Shown here piece by piece: positions 27,051 to 39,350 of a stretch of 64,000 nt of DNA (the first letter of the stretch is position 1; every line of letters begins with the position of its first letter). Source of the stretch: Agroathelia rolfsii. Taxonomy: Eukaryota; Basidiomycota; Agaricomycetes; Amylocorticiales; Amylocorticiaceae. The stretch lies in the NCBI GenBank assembly GCA_018343915.1, contig JABRWF010000007.1:2418001-2482000 (forward strand). Reading direction: 5' to 3'. Both the position numbers and the translations under genes were made by a program. Under the pieces are notes generated by a model. The model did no database searches and had not been told where the DNA came from. It was given only the letters and a program-made list of their open reading frames with translations.

Positions 27051-30000
27051 ATGTCGTCTTCCAATCTCCTGGCGTCGGCTGCATCTCCTCCTCGCCCATC
27101 GCCTCTTACTCGCACAGCGAGCACAAATAACTTGGAGACATTGCCTCCCATCTCTGCACTGACCGCCCTTAGCTCAGATAAGCAGGAGCAGCCAATTGAT
27201 GCAGTGTTGGAACTCGAAGATGGCACTACCCTTCGCGGCATCAGCTTCGGTGCAGCAGGCAAGAGCATCTCAGGAGAGTGCGTCTTCCAGACAGGTATAT
27301 AGCTCACGAATCATGAAATACTGGATACCATCGTTGACATGACGGTCTAGGCATGGTCGGTTATACCGAATCACTCACCGACCCCTCATATGAGGGCCAG
27401 ATCCTCGTTCTCACATACCCTCTCATCGGCAACTACGGTGTACCCTCCCGGCCCTCTGCTGATGCAGACCCTCTCCAACTTCCGATCGAATTTGAGTCGT
27501 CGAGAATCCATGTCGCGGGTCTGATCGTGGGCACTTACGCTGAGGAATACTCTCATTTCCTCGCCCAGTCGTCCTTGAGCGCATGGCTCAAAGAAAACGG
27601 AGTGCCTGCCATCTATGGCGTCGACACGCGCGCACTCACAAAGCAACTTAGGGAAAATGGCTCAACGCTGGCTCGTATCCTTGCTCGCAAGCCTAGCTCA
27701 GACCTCTCATCAGATGGACACCCTATCATTCAGTCTTCTCGGGCACCATCCCCATCCGGCGCCTCCTGGAGGGAGGACTTCATTAACGTACCCATTCACG
27801 ATCCTAACACTGATAATCTCGTGGAGAACGTTTCTACTCAAGAACCGCGAGTCTATCCGCCCTCTGCACTAGATAAGCCGCGCATACACCCAACTGTCCA
27901 TCGTCCCTTGCGCATCTTGGCTGTTGATGTTGGCATGAAATACAACCAAATCCGTTGTTTCGTCAAGCGTGGGGTCGAAGTCAAGGTCGTACCCTGGGAC
28001 TATGACTTTATTTCTGAAAAGGATCCATGGGATGGTCTGTTCCTATCTAACGGTCCCGGTGACCCTGCCATGCTCACGAAGACCGTGACGCACCTACGGG
28101 CCTTGCTCGAGCGGGGCGACAAGCCAATTTTCGGCATCTGCCTCGGCCACCAGCTCCTCGCGCTCGCCGCCGGCGCCAAGACGCGGAAGATGAAGTACGG
28201 AAACCGCGGCATGAACATCCCATGCACGGACCTTCGCTCCGGACGATGCTACATTACAAGTCAGAACCACGGTTTCGAGGTCGACGCGTCGACGCTCCCC
28301 TCCGGCTGGTCGCAGCTATTCGTGAACGCCAACGATGGCAGCAACGAGGGCATCTGGTGCGAGACCAAGCCCTACTTCTCCGTCCAGTTCCACCCCGAGA
28401 GCGCGCCCGGCCCACGGGATACCGAGTTCCTGTTCGACGTGTTCCTTGGCAATGTCGAGGACTGCGCCCGCACGGAGGTCCTCGGCGGCATGAAGTCGCC
28501 CATGGACATGCCTGCCACGTACGGCGTGCTCCCCAACGTCGTGAAACCTAAGATTCCGCAAAAGGTGCTCATTCTCGGCTCGGGCGGCCTCTCGATCGGC
28601 CAGGCGGGCGAGTTTGATTACTCGGGCTCACAGGCGATCAAGGCGCTCAAGGAGGAAGGCATATACACCATCCTCGTCAACCCCAACATCGCTACGATCG
28701 CGACCTCATCTGGGCTAGCAGACAAAGTCTACTTCTTGCCCGTCACAGTCGAGTTCGTGCGCAAGATCATCAAGTACGAAAAACCGGATGGGATTTACGT
28801 CACGTTTGGTGGCCAGACGGCGCTCAACGTCGGTATCGGGCTCAAGGACGAGTTTGAGTCGCTGGGCGTGAAGGTGCTCGGCACGCCGATCGACACCATC
28901 ATTATGACCGAGGATAGGCAGCTCTTCGCGGACGCTATGGCCGAGATTGGTGAGCGTTGTGCTGAGTCGGCGACGGCGACGACGCAAGAGGAGGCGTTGG
29001 CGGCCGCTACGCAGATCGGGTTCCCTGTCATCGTGCGCGCGGCGTATGCGCTAGGCGGTTTGGGCTCAGGCTTCGCGCAAGATGCGGAACAGCTTCGCGC
29101 GCTCTGCTCCAAGGCGTTTGCGACGAGTCCGCAGGTGTTGGTGGAGAAGAGTATGAAGGGGTGGAAGGAGATCGAGTACGAAGTCGTGAGGGATTGTCGC
29201 AACAACTGCATCACTGTTTGTAACATGGAGGTGAGGTTTAGACGTTTCTTTCTATCTTAACTATGGTTTGTGACTCTTTTCTGATCATGCGCATATATAG
29301 AACTTTGACCCGCTTGGTATTCACACCGGCGATTCCATTGTCGTTGCCCCGTCGCAGACGTTGTCGGACTCCGACTATAACATGCTGCGCACGACTGCAA
29401 TCAACGTCATTCGTCATCTTGGCGTCGTTGGAGAATGTAATATCCAGTATGCGCTCAACCCGACATCGCAAGAGTACTGCATTATCGAGGTAAGACACTT
29501 CGACTAAACCTCAAAATGTGATAGTCGCGTTAACTTTTTCTTTTTCTTAGGTCAACGCTCGTCTATCGCGTTCGTCCGCCTTAGCTTCCAAAGCTACTGG
29601 CTACCCCCTCGCCTTCATCGCTGCCAAACTCGGCCTGGGTATCCCTCTGAATGACATCAAGAACTCCGTCACGAAAGTCACGAGCGCGTGCTTCGAGCCC
29701 AGCTTGGACTACGTCGTCGTCAAGATGCCGCGCTGGGATCTGAAGAAGTTCAACCGCGTCAGCAGGCTTCTTAGTAGCAGCATGAAGAGTGTCGGCGAAG
29801 TCATGAGTATTGGCCGCTCGTTTGAGGAGACAGTGCAGAAGGCGATTAGGGCGATTGATGATCAATTCTCTGGGTTCTCTCAGGTTAGATCCCCCCCCCT
29901 CCCCCCTTCTTTTGATAGCATATATCGAATACGAAGCTGATCTTTATCGTTATCATTGTAGAATGACTTTGTGGAAGACATCGACCAAGAGCTCACGAAT

Positions 30001-33000
30001 CCGACGGACAAGCGCATCTTTGCCATCTCGGCCGCGTTCCATCGTGGTTATAGTGTTGACAAAATCTGGCAGATGTCAAATATTGACAAGTGGTTCTTGA
30101 CCCGCCTTTATAATATCTTCCTGATGGAGAAGAAGCTCAAGTATGATACATTTCATTATGCTTTCGTAGCGAGGACTCATAGTTTGTGTCCCATAGGTCC
30201 CATCATGTCGGCCAAATGGAGAAGGACTTGCTGCGCCAGGCCAAACAGCTCGGCTTCTCAGATCGTCAACTGGCAGAGATCATGGGCTCTACTGAACTTG
30301 CAGTTCGTCGCCGTCGTCAAGAATTCGGACTGGCGCCATTCGTCAAACAGATCGACACTGTCGCAGCAGAGTTCCCTGCGTTTACCAACTACCTCTATAC
30401 GACGTACAATGCACTGGAGCATGACGTAACCTTCAACGACAGGGGTGTCATCGTTTTGGGCTCGGGTGTCTATAGGATCGGGTCCTCTGTCGAGTTCGAC
30501 TGGTGTGCCGTTCGCGCGATCCGTACGCTCCGCGACCAGGGCCTACAGACGGTCATGGTCAACTACAACCCTGAGACGGTTAGTACGGACTATGACGAGG
30601 CGGATAGGCTCTACTTTGAGAATATCAGTCTGGAGACAATCTTGGATATTTATGACCTCGAAGGCTCGAGCGGTGTGGTGCTGTCCATGGGTGGCCAAAC
30701 CCCGAACAATATCGCGCTGCCCTTGCACCGCGCGAACGTCAGGATCTACGGCACGTCGCCCGAGATGATCGACACGGCCGAAAACCGATACAAGTTCTCA
30801 CGTCTGCTAGACGAGATCGGCGTGGACCAGCCTCAGTGGAAGGAGCTCACAAGCTTCGAGTCCGCGTTGGAGTTCTGCGACAAAGTGGGATACCCCGTTC
30901 TCGTGCGCCCGTCCTATGTCCTTTCCGGCGCTGCGATGAACGTCGTGTCCACGAGCGACGATCTCTCGAACTACCTCAGCCAGGCCACTGCCGTCTCGCG
31001 TGATCACCCCGTGGTCATCACCAAGTACATTGAGCAAGCCAAGGAAATCGAAATGGATGCCGTCGCCAAGGATGGTGTGCTCGTCATGCACTACATCTCC
31101 GAGCACGTTGAGAACGCTGGTGTGCATTCGGGTGATGCTACGCTCATTCATCCACCCCAGGACTTAGATCCCGTCACGGTCAGGCAGATCGAGGATGCAA
31201 CGGCGAAGATCGCCAATGCACTCAACGTCACGGGCCCCATGAACATCCAGTTCATCGCCAAAGATAATGAGATTAAGGTCATCGAGTGTAACCTCCGTGC
31301 CGCGCGCTCGTTCCCTTTCGTCTCGAAAGTGACCGGCATCGATGCGATCGAGATGGCGACCAAGGTGATGATGCGGATCCCTGTCGAGCCTTACCCCGAC
31401 TCTGGCATGCCTCAAGATTATGTCGGTATTAAGGTGCCTCAGTTCAGCTTCAGCCGACTATCGGGTGCCGACCCTGTTCTGGGAGTGGAGATGGCTTCGA
31501 CGGGCGAGGTGGCCTGTTTCGGTCGTGACAAGTACGAGGCGTACTTGAAGGCGCTCATCTCTACGGGCATCGTACCGCCCAAAAAGAACATCTTGTTCTC
31601 CGTCGGCAGCTACAGGGAGAAGTTGGAGATCTTGCCGTCTGTTCAGAAGCTCTATGCGGCGGGGTACAATATCTTTGCTACCTCCGGAACGGCTGATTTC
31701 TTGCAGGAACACAACGTACCTTGCAAGGTGAGTATATCGATAACAATATTGTTTGTTCTTTCACTGAATTATCGGCGATAGTATCTCGAGACTCTGGGTG
31801 AAGGCGGCAATGACAAGGAGAAGCAGGAATATTCCTTGACACAGCACTTGGCCAACAATCTTATCGACATGTACATCAACTTGCCGTCTAGGAACCACTA
31901 TCGTCGTCCTGCCAGCTACACTAGCAAGGGCTACCGCACTCGTCGTATGGCCGTTGATTTCGCCGTCCCTCTTATTACCAACGTCAAGAATGCCAAGCTG
32001 CTCGCCGAGGCTCTGGTTCGCAGGCTGCCTTTGAACGTATCGACGATCGACGCCAAGAGCTCGCACAAGACGCACACCTTCCCGGGCTTTGTCAATATCT
32101 CCACATATATTCCTTCGCTGCCAAACAGTGGGCCTGAGGATTTCGAGATGACTACCAAGGCCTGCTTGAGCGCCGGATTTACGACGGCCATTTTCTTGCC
32201 GTTTGGTGAAAATGGTCAGATCACCACCCAAACGTCGTTAGGCCTCGCTCATGAAACTGCCACGGGCCATTCTCACTGCAACTATGGTCTTTGTATTGCG
32301 GCAAACCCAACGAAAGTCGAGGTGTATGACGAGGAGACGCTGGCAGCTGCCAAGTCGCTGTTCATATCTTTCCAGAGCACAACGGTTCCTCAGATGTCCA
32401 TCGTGGCTGCTTACTTCACTGCATGGCCAGCTGAGAAGCTCATCGTCACGGACGCTCGTGGCTCGGATCTCGCATCACTCTTGCTCTTTGCAAGCCTGTA
32501 CAATCGCATTCTGCATGTGACCGACGTCCGCAACAAGGATGATCTCATGTTGATCTCTCTCAGCAAGGCCAAGTTGCTCCAAGTGTCCTGCGATGTCTCT
32601 GTTTACTCGCTCTATTTCAATACATCAGATTATCCCGAAGCCACATGCCTTCCATCCGCGATCGATCAGGCGGCGCTGTGGAGCAACTTGCAGATTATCG
32701 ATGCGTTCTCCGTGGGCCGCACACCCATTCAGTTAGCCAAAGACCTGAAGAAATCTGCGTCGAGTACAAGTGGTCTAGAAGAGGTCATTCCTCTGCTTCT
32801 GACCTCCGTCAGTGAGGGCAAGCTTACTCTAGAGGACATCCGCATTCGTCTCTACAGCACACCCCTGCACATTTTCAAGTTGCCGGATCAGGCCAACACA
32901 CAAGTCGAAGTGGTCATTGGGCGGAGGACTCCATTCGAGAAGCGATCTACCGCCTGGTCTCCTGTCGACCGGAAGATCGTTCATGGCTTCATTCATCGTG

Positions 33001-34366
33001 TCCTTGTTCATGGGCACACAGCCTACCTCGATGGATGGGTCAATTCTTCCCCTGTTGGCCGCGATGTCTCGAGTGCCGTCGTGCTCGGTCGTGAGCGTGC
33101 TGGTACTGTTGCATCTCTTGCGGCTTCGCCTCGTGTCGTGTCAGATGCTGTTCTACCTCCTGTTCAGCACATGACGCCCATCCCAGCTATTTCCTCTCAG
33201 CATCAACAGCCGCTTGCGGGAGCTACGTATCCACCACAGCCTTTGCCAATCGCCCCCTCACAATTCCGGCCTCACCCCACTTTCCATGGGCGTCACATTT
33301 TGTCTGTGAAGCAATTTGACGTTCATGATCTCTATACTCTGTTTGCATTGGCTGAGGAGATGCGTCTACAAGTGGAGCGTAACGGTAGACTAGATATCCT
33401 CAAGGGTAAGGTTCTCTGCACGCTATTCTACGAACCTTCGACCCGCACGTCTGCATCGTTCGATGCCGCCATGAAGCGTTGTGGCGGTGAGGTGATCAAT
33501 GTGATCGCCGACAGTTCCTCCGTCGTAAAAGGAGAAAGCTTGCCAGACACCATTCGCACTGTTGGATCTTACGCGGATGCTGTCGTCATTCGTCATCCCG
33601 ACGTTGGTAGCTCTCAGCTCGCCGCCAAATTCTCCCCTGTTCCTGTTCTGAATGCTGGTGATGGCATTGGCGAGCATCCTACTCAGGTAAGAGCGGTATC
33701 TCACCACACTTGAATACATAGACTAACGTAGCTACAGGCACTGCTGGACGTCTTCACTATTCGGTCCGAACTGGGTACCGTCAACGGCAAGACGATCACC
33801 ATGCTCGGCGATCTTAAGAATGGACGCACCGTCCACAGCCTTGTCAAGCTACTTTCTCTCTATTCCGTCTCGCTCAACTTCGTTTCACCACCATCGCTTG
33901 CTATGCCCTCGAAGGTTGTTAGTGAGGCGAAGAAGGCTGGCGTCAATGTTCGGGTTTGCGAGTCTCTCGAGGAAGTTCTAGCAGATACGGATGTCCTCTA
34001 TGTCACGAGGGTGCAAAAGGAGAGGTTCGAGAATGAGCAAGATTGGAAGATGGTGAAGGACGCCTACCGTGTTGACCATGCGGTCCTGTCCAGGGCGAAG
34101 GCCGAGATGATCGTCATGCATCCCTTGCCTCGAGTCAACGGCAAGTCTATGCTTTATTATCTCTCTTCAGAATTTCCTTACTTACCCATTTGTTTACAGA
34201 AATCGATCCCGAAGTCGACTTTGACTCAAGGCGGGCGGTGTACTTCCGGCAGATGCGCTATGGACTTTTCGTCAGTGCCTTCCGTTTTGTATTTTATCAG
34301 CCCTTTGATCTAATCAATTTCCGTTTACAGATCCGTATGGCTCTTCTGTGCAGTGTTATGGCTTAA
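27051..34366 (+). CDS. URA2: Fused carbamoyl-phosphate synthase II / aspartate transcarbamylase
   Basis: Ten exons join to 2,256 residues: 27051-27294, 27351-29230, 29301-29489, 29551-29883, 29962-30140, 30197-31727, 31782-33686, 33738-34140, 34200-34270 and 34331-34366. The protein performs the first two steps of pyrimidine synthesis. The glutaminase domain has the nucleophile in [10 protein letters not shown] (Cys ~345) and VQFHPES. The synthetase's two ATP-grasp halves start near residue 485 with [19 protein letters not shown] and continue through [15 protein letters not shown]. The regulatory domain includes [19 protein letters not shown] dihydroorotase-like domain near residue 1,550 reads [16 protein letters not shown] and lacks the metal-binding His pair, as in yeast Ura2. 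The ATCase domain (~1,950-2,256) has [13 protein letters not shown] and PLPRVN. Length fits yeast Ura2 (2,214). The intron at 34141-34199 has a GC donor. Confidence 0.97.
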
Positions 34367-34761
34367 TTTCCTTCCTGTCCTTTTCGAAAACTGGCGTCGA
34401 AAACTGGGTATTCCAGATCGCACACAGACCAGACCTATGATTTATGTTTAACTTGTAAAACTATCAAGCGTTGTTGTTTCTTTGTATTACCAGAGGGCTT
34501 TGTAATCGAACGAAAGATTGTACTTTAATTTAGCTTTTCGTGAATGGTACATATGTGTGTTTTGAATGTCCAACCAAAAGTACCCCTTCATGAGCGAGTA
34601 CCACTACTAGGCATGACCCGATTTTCGATTACAGAACTCTTAGATGATTGTTCACTCATACAGGCGGCCAATTAATATACTCACTAAAGCTAAATGTGTT
34701 AATTGATACAATTGCTCCTACGAATATACATAATTGTTTCTTTTAATGTTCTCTTCTATTA
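34367..34761. other. Convergent 3' intergenic region
   Basis: This 395-bp AT-rich stretch lies between the stop codons of URA2 (+) and the hydroxyacid dehydrogenase (-). I see no conserved frame. Confidence 0.6.
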
Positions 34762-36079
34762 CTACAGTTTGCTTGTCTGATGTTCTGGGATTATATCCTT
34801 TCCGTTGCCGGAGGCCAAGTAGTCTCTCAAGTTGGTAAGCGCCCTGACCTCCATCTGTTTCTGGGCATCCTGGTTCGAAGTACCCATGTGCGGGAGCAGG
34901 CACAATTGTGGGAACTGAAGCAAACGAGGGTTGACGTGGGGCTCTTCAGGGTAGACGTCCAAGCCCACGTTTGATAGCTGGTCAGAGATGAATAATCATC
35001 ATCATCATCATCATCATCATCAGCTACGATCACGCATAACATTCCCAGAAAAGAAGACCTACGTGTCCATCTTCCAAAGCTCTGATCATAGCCTCTTCGT
35101 CAATGACCTTGCCCCTCGCCGTGTTGATGATGATAGCACCCTTTTTCAGAGCACGGATCTGCTTTTCACCCACGATTCCCTCCGTCTCCTTCCTCAGCGG
35201 CACATGCACGCTGAGCACATCCGTCTGGCCCAGCATTTCATCCAACCTTTCCGGGGGGAAATATTCTGCCCACTCGGGCGCATTTGGATTTGGGCGTCTT
35301 GAGCAGTACACGATGCGCATAGGGAACGCGCGTGCGTATTCTGCCAGGCGGAGACCGATCCCGCCTAGGCCGTAGATGGCGAGCGTGCGTCCGGCAGCAT
35401 CGTGAGCTTTATCAGCGACGGCGGGAGTCCACTTTCCTTCGCGAAGACTACGCTCACTCTCGGAAAAGTGACGAAGAGTGGAGAGAAGGAGGTAAAGCGC
35501 CGTCGTCGCTGTTGCGTCATCGACTGCACCAGGGGTATTGGACACGGTGATACCTACGCATGAATTCAATAGTAAGTCATGGTCAGTTAATAAACGGAGA
35601 CGTAAAAAAATCGGCACTACCCCTGGCCTTGCACTCGTGTACGTCGATCTGATCATAACCAGCACCGTTGTGCGCGATCCATTTGACGCTCGGAGCAAGT
35701 GCGTTAATGATCTCCTTGTCAAACACGCCAACGCGATCAGAGGAGCTGTTATGTCTGTATACGCCAACTGCCCCTGCATATTTGCCTGAGCCTGCCAAGC
35801 CGTTTAGGAATTCCTCCCTGGTCTGGGCATCTACAACCTGTAGATAGGCATCGTCGTTGAAATATGAATCGGATATCAACATTTTCTCCGAGACTATGAT
35901 AACATGAACAGTGGAGTTACCACAACATCTGAGAGATCGCCAAGGAGCTGCTTCACTTCATCGTGTGCCCAGACGATGTCGCCTATGTTTGATGTAATAT
36001 TATCAGACACATCACGGATAACAAGACAAAGCGGTATATATGGAATCATCATACCGCAAATTAGGATCTTAGGAGACAT
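34762..36079 (-). CDS. D-isomer 2-hydroxyacid dehydrogenase (glyoxylate/hydroxypyruvate reductase-like)
   Basis: This NAD(P)-dependent oxidoreductase of ~340 residues is encoded in five exons starting MSPKILICGDIVWAHDEVKQ. The short first exon ends at TTTGCG before a GTATGA donor, and the third intron's acceptor gives DVVVVDAQTREEFL. Family features are GAGYDQIDV, VSNTPGAVDDATATTALY, the nucleotide-binding glycines IYGLGGIGLRLAEYA, the catalytic Arg in INTARGKVIDEEA, the catalytic Glu in YPEEPHVNP and the catalytic His in LPHMGTS. All catalytic residues are present. The gene ends IPEHQTSKL with TAG at 34762-34764. An intron carries an ATC microsatellite. The substrate is inferred only from resemblance to fungal glyoxylate reductases; hydroxypyruvate or another 2-keto acid is possible. 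Confidence 0.88.
34995..35021 (+). repeat. ATC trinucleotide microsatellite in a dehydrogenase intron
   Basis: Nine ATC units (GAT on the coding strand) lie in the intron between the RALEDGH and LSNVGLDVY exons. Confidence 0.9.
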
Positions 36080-36348
36080 GATGGTTGAGAGGAAAGTTTG
36101 TGTTGGTGCACACCAGGAGGAGTCGTCCTGCTATTTTATCAATGCAAAAAATCGGGCCGATGTCAATAGAAGAGGGTGCTGGAGTTGAACGGGCCTTTCA
36201 GCAGATTATTTCAGACGGTAGTCATTGATCGGACCGGTAAGCCGAGTAAAGGTCATGGGTACATACCCACTCATCTAGGCCCTGGAGAAGATCGGTTTGG
36301 CATAATCAAAGGAACGACTTGGATAAAGCTGAGGTTGAGAAAAAGGTA

Positions 36349-36435
36349 TTCGGATACGGGGAATCGAACCCCGAGCTGCCGCGGACAAACTCTCTGAATG
36401 AGAGGCGGCAATGTTAGCCGTTACACCATATCCGA
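36349..36435 (-). tRNA. tRNA-Glu(CTC) with a 15-nt intron
   Basis: The minus strand folds as a cloverleaf. The acceptor stem pairs TCGGATA with TATCCGA (7 bp) and the discriminator is A at 36349. The anticodon stem pairs GCCGC with GCGGC, and the T arm is CGGGG-TTCGATT-CCCCG. The D-arm text (TGTAACGGCTAAC) is typical of tRNA-Glu. Anticodon CTC is at 36402-36400. The anticodon loop is too long by 15 nt, which fits an intron after base 37 at 36398-36384; its GAGAG can pair with the anticodon region as in other intron-containing pre-tRNAs. Removing it leaves 72 nt, the normal length before CCA addition. Confidence 0.95.
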
Positions 36436-36624
36436 TTGAGAGATGCTAACACAAGTGCATAGTACTAGTGCTTCATGAAGCATAGGATACCCACATGATG
36501 GCGGACCCACTGTTGACTTGGTCAGCCATAAGCCACACACACACAGCTGAGATCACAGCGACGTTCTTTGGTAGATAAACAGCACTCGTATTCCGTGCTA
36601 CATCGGACCAGCCTGGGCCTCTCA

Positions 36625-39178
36625 ATGTTGCCATCTACGCTTGGGACTACTTCTGGATCAAACCTGCTGTCTCTCCCCACGGAGCTCCTCGAGCGAATCA
36701 TAGTCTATACCTTCGCTATTGGGACACACAGGGACATCACTAGTATTGCGCTCACATGCAGCGCATTGCGTACAGTGGTCTACGGCCCATCATGCGGTTA
36801 TCTATGGCATACAATATTTCTATCTAAATTCGATGATCCAAGTGGTGTATCCAAGCATCTTGCCCGCATGGGCATACCATCCCAGACTAGCATCGGCATG
36901 CATAAAGAGTTTGACTGGGCTCAGGCACTCAAATCTCGAATTTCCGCTGCTCTTTATTTAAGGACTTTGACGAGGATACCTGATTTTCTCATCCCACACA
37001 CACCCTCATCCGAATCTGAGGACTCAGATAGTGCACCCTCCCCCCAATCAATCCTTGGGCCGCAGCCGCGGCCACCAGCACCATCTTTAGATGAACTGCC
37101 AGAGGCTCTGGATCATATCATGTCTACTATCGATACCGAACGCCCTTATCCCACAGTACCCATGATCGCCTTCGGCTCTCCATCGACTACGGTCGAAGGC
37201 CTTGCCGGCTCACCCTTTCCAGCCTACCCCGCATTTCCACCCCTGATGTTGCTCTTTGCCACTATGCGCATAGGAAACCCGTATCCAGAGGTGCTAGAGT
37301 CCATGAACACCAATTGGCTACACGACGTCCTCCGTACTGGCTATCCACCCGAACTCGTCCATCGCATCCTGCCAGGGTCGACTGTCGTGGATCATCCTAT
37401 ATTCCAGGACTGGCCATCCTCTCCCCTTGCTAGGACTTTCTTCCGCATGATGACTCACACGGGATTCATCCCAATGCCCTACATCGGTCCAGAATCGGAT
37501 GCCGCTGCTACTCCTCAAGAGGGTCCTACCACATCGGCAGAAGGATCATCTCCCATTGAGCAGGAAGAACCGCCGCAGCCAGCACCAGCACCACAGCCCG
37601 GCTGGACGACCTCTGGTACTACCAGGGGATACAAGGACGAAGGCAAGAAATCTTTCCCGTTCATACCTCCCGACGAGCAATACAACCGCGTGCGCCGCTG
37701 GGCGCGCACAACAGTCTACAATCTGCGCTATCTCTGGTCTGATCGGCAATGGGGACCATTCCTGCCCCTCACCGAGGACCCTCCGCCGGCCGCTAGAAGG
37801 CCGCATCCTGTCCCACAGCATGTACAAATCAATAATATCAATGATGATGATGATGATACGGACAGCAACGAGGAATGGGCGGACGATGATCTCGTACCGC
37901 TCATCATCAACACCCATCCTCGGCCCGGTGCAGCTGCCGCTGTGGCTTCATCGTCGTCGACGGCCGTCAGTGCGTCACAGCTGAAGCCGGATTGGATGTT
38001 CCTCGCGGCGGTGAGGATATTGGTGGAGATGAACCTCCGGGATTCGTTGGGTAACAGGAGGGAGCGTGAGGATATCGATCTTGTGATTGAGGGGCTGGAA
38101 GAGGCTTTGAAGAGGTTGGATGGAGGAAGGGTAGGCGGTGCGCCTGGGTATTGGCATGGTTTGGAAGGGTATGAGCGGATTTTGGATGAGAGAAGGCGTA
38201 AGGAGGAGGAGGAGGAGGAGGAGGAAGGCCAGCAGCAGCAGGGGCTCGGGTCTAATTTCAAGGGTAAGGGGAAAGCGAAGGATGAGGGAGATGGAGAGGA
38301 GAAACTTGACGGATGGGACTGGGCTGGGGTCGAGGGTCAATGGAAGTAAGCCATGGTTTCGTGTTCACATCACTAGATATAAAGGTGCTTATGACTTGAT
38401 CTGCAGGCGGTGCATTTGCTGGCTCGATTACCGAGATTTGCTGAGTATGTCGTCTTATTTTCTTTTCGATGATAGATAACTAACACTTTTTGCATATCGT
38501 TAGCAAATAACGTTAGTCATTGTAACAAGACATCCATCCTTTTTGCTTACCCGAGTTGTTTATTGTCAAACAGCTTCATTCATCGGCACTGCGCTTCCAA
38601 GACCCAACCCTCGAAGAAGTCATCAGAATCGTTCCGATGACGATCCGCATTTCGGGATACTCTTACCCAGATGACGACGAAGGCTTTACCTCTGCAGACG
38701 GCATCCGTCTGCCCATGATCCACGTCGAAGGCGAAGTGGCCGGTCAACCCCTGGAGCCCCGCGCCGTGCGCAGAGTCAAGGGCACCGTGAGCATGATCGC
38801 GGATGGGACTGTGCGATGGAGTTTTGTAAGTCGTTTTTCTTTTTCTTTCACTTGAGAAACAACACTCCTTCCGTGTTCTTGTTTTCATCCCCTCTCTCTC
38901 TTACCGGATTACACTTACTCAACACCCAGTTCGATTCATTCCAGACGATGACCCACCATGGCTCATTTATCCCCGAGTGGGCAAGCGAAGGTGTACAACT
39001 CGGAGGTGTAGGCTCTGCGCTCGGTATCTTGGGGCTTTGGACTGGTGCAGACCATGAAAGAACAGACCCCCTAGGTATCGTGCTTCCTTTAGTAACAGGC
39101 GAGAAATTTCAACTTATTTGTTTCTTTTCTTCTTCGCTCTTGCACGCAGGTCCGTTCTGGGCATGGAAGGTTGCGTAA
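36625..39178 (+). CDS. F-box domain protein with conserved C-terminal domain
   Basis: Six exons, 36625-38345, 38407-38444, 38504-38511, 38574-38825, 38930-39074 and 39150-39178, give 730 residues with all phases agreeing. The N-terminus carries an F-box (SLPTELLERIIVYTFAIG, then SIALTCSALRTVV and LWHTIFLS, residues ~14-75). F-box proteins normally dock on Skp1 to recruit targets to an SCF ubiquitin ligase. A long disordered middle with Pro, Asp and Ser-rich tracts and a poly-Glu run follows. The conserved C-terminus reads CICWLDYRDLL, EEVIRIVPMTIRISGY, MTHHGSFIPEWASEGVQLGG and GILGLWTGADH, ending PFWAWKVA. I do not recognise the C-terminal domain by name. The frame needs an 8-nt exon (38504-38511). 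No ATG exists upstream in frame before 36625. Confidence 0.82.
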
Positions 39179-39350
39179 AGCAAGTTTCATTCAACCAGTT
39201 ATAATTCTCTGGGTGTCAAATTTGTGTCATCATTATGTATTAGATGGTTTGTGTATCGTTGGATAGCTGTAGTGTGTATTTTTATTGGCTGGTTGGCTGG
39301 CTAGTGTGACCGATCCAACAAGGGAGAGGAGGGGAGAGAACGCTTTTTTT

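Noticed and set aside
35583..35882. Start at 35882 (MLISDSYF) for the hydroxyacid dehydrogenase
   Set aside because: This lies inside an intron. Splicing 35922 region to 35837 gives DVVVVDAQTREEF in line with the family, and the true start is 36079.
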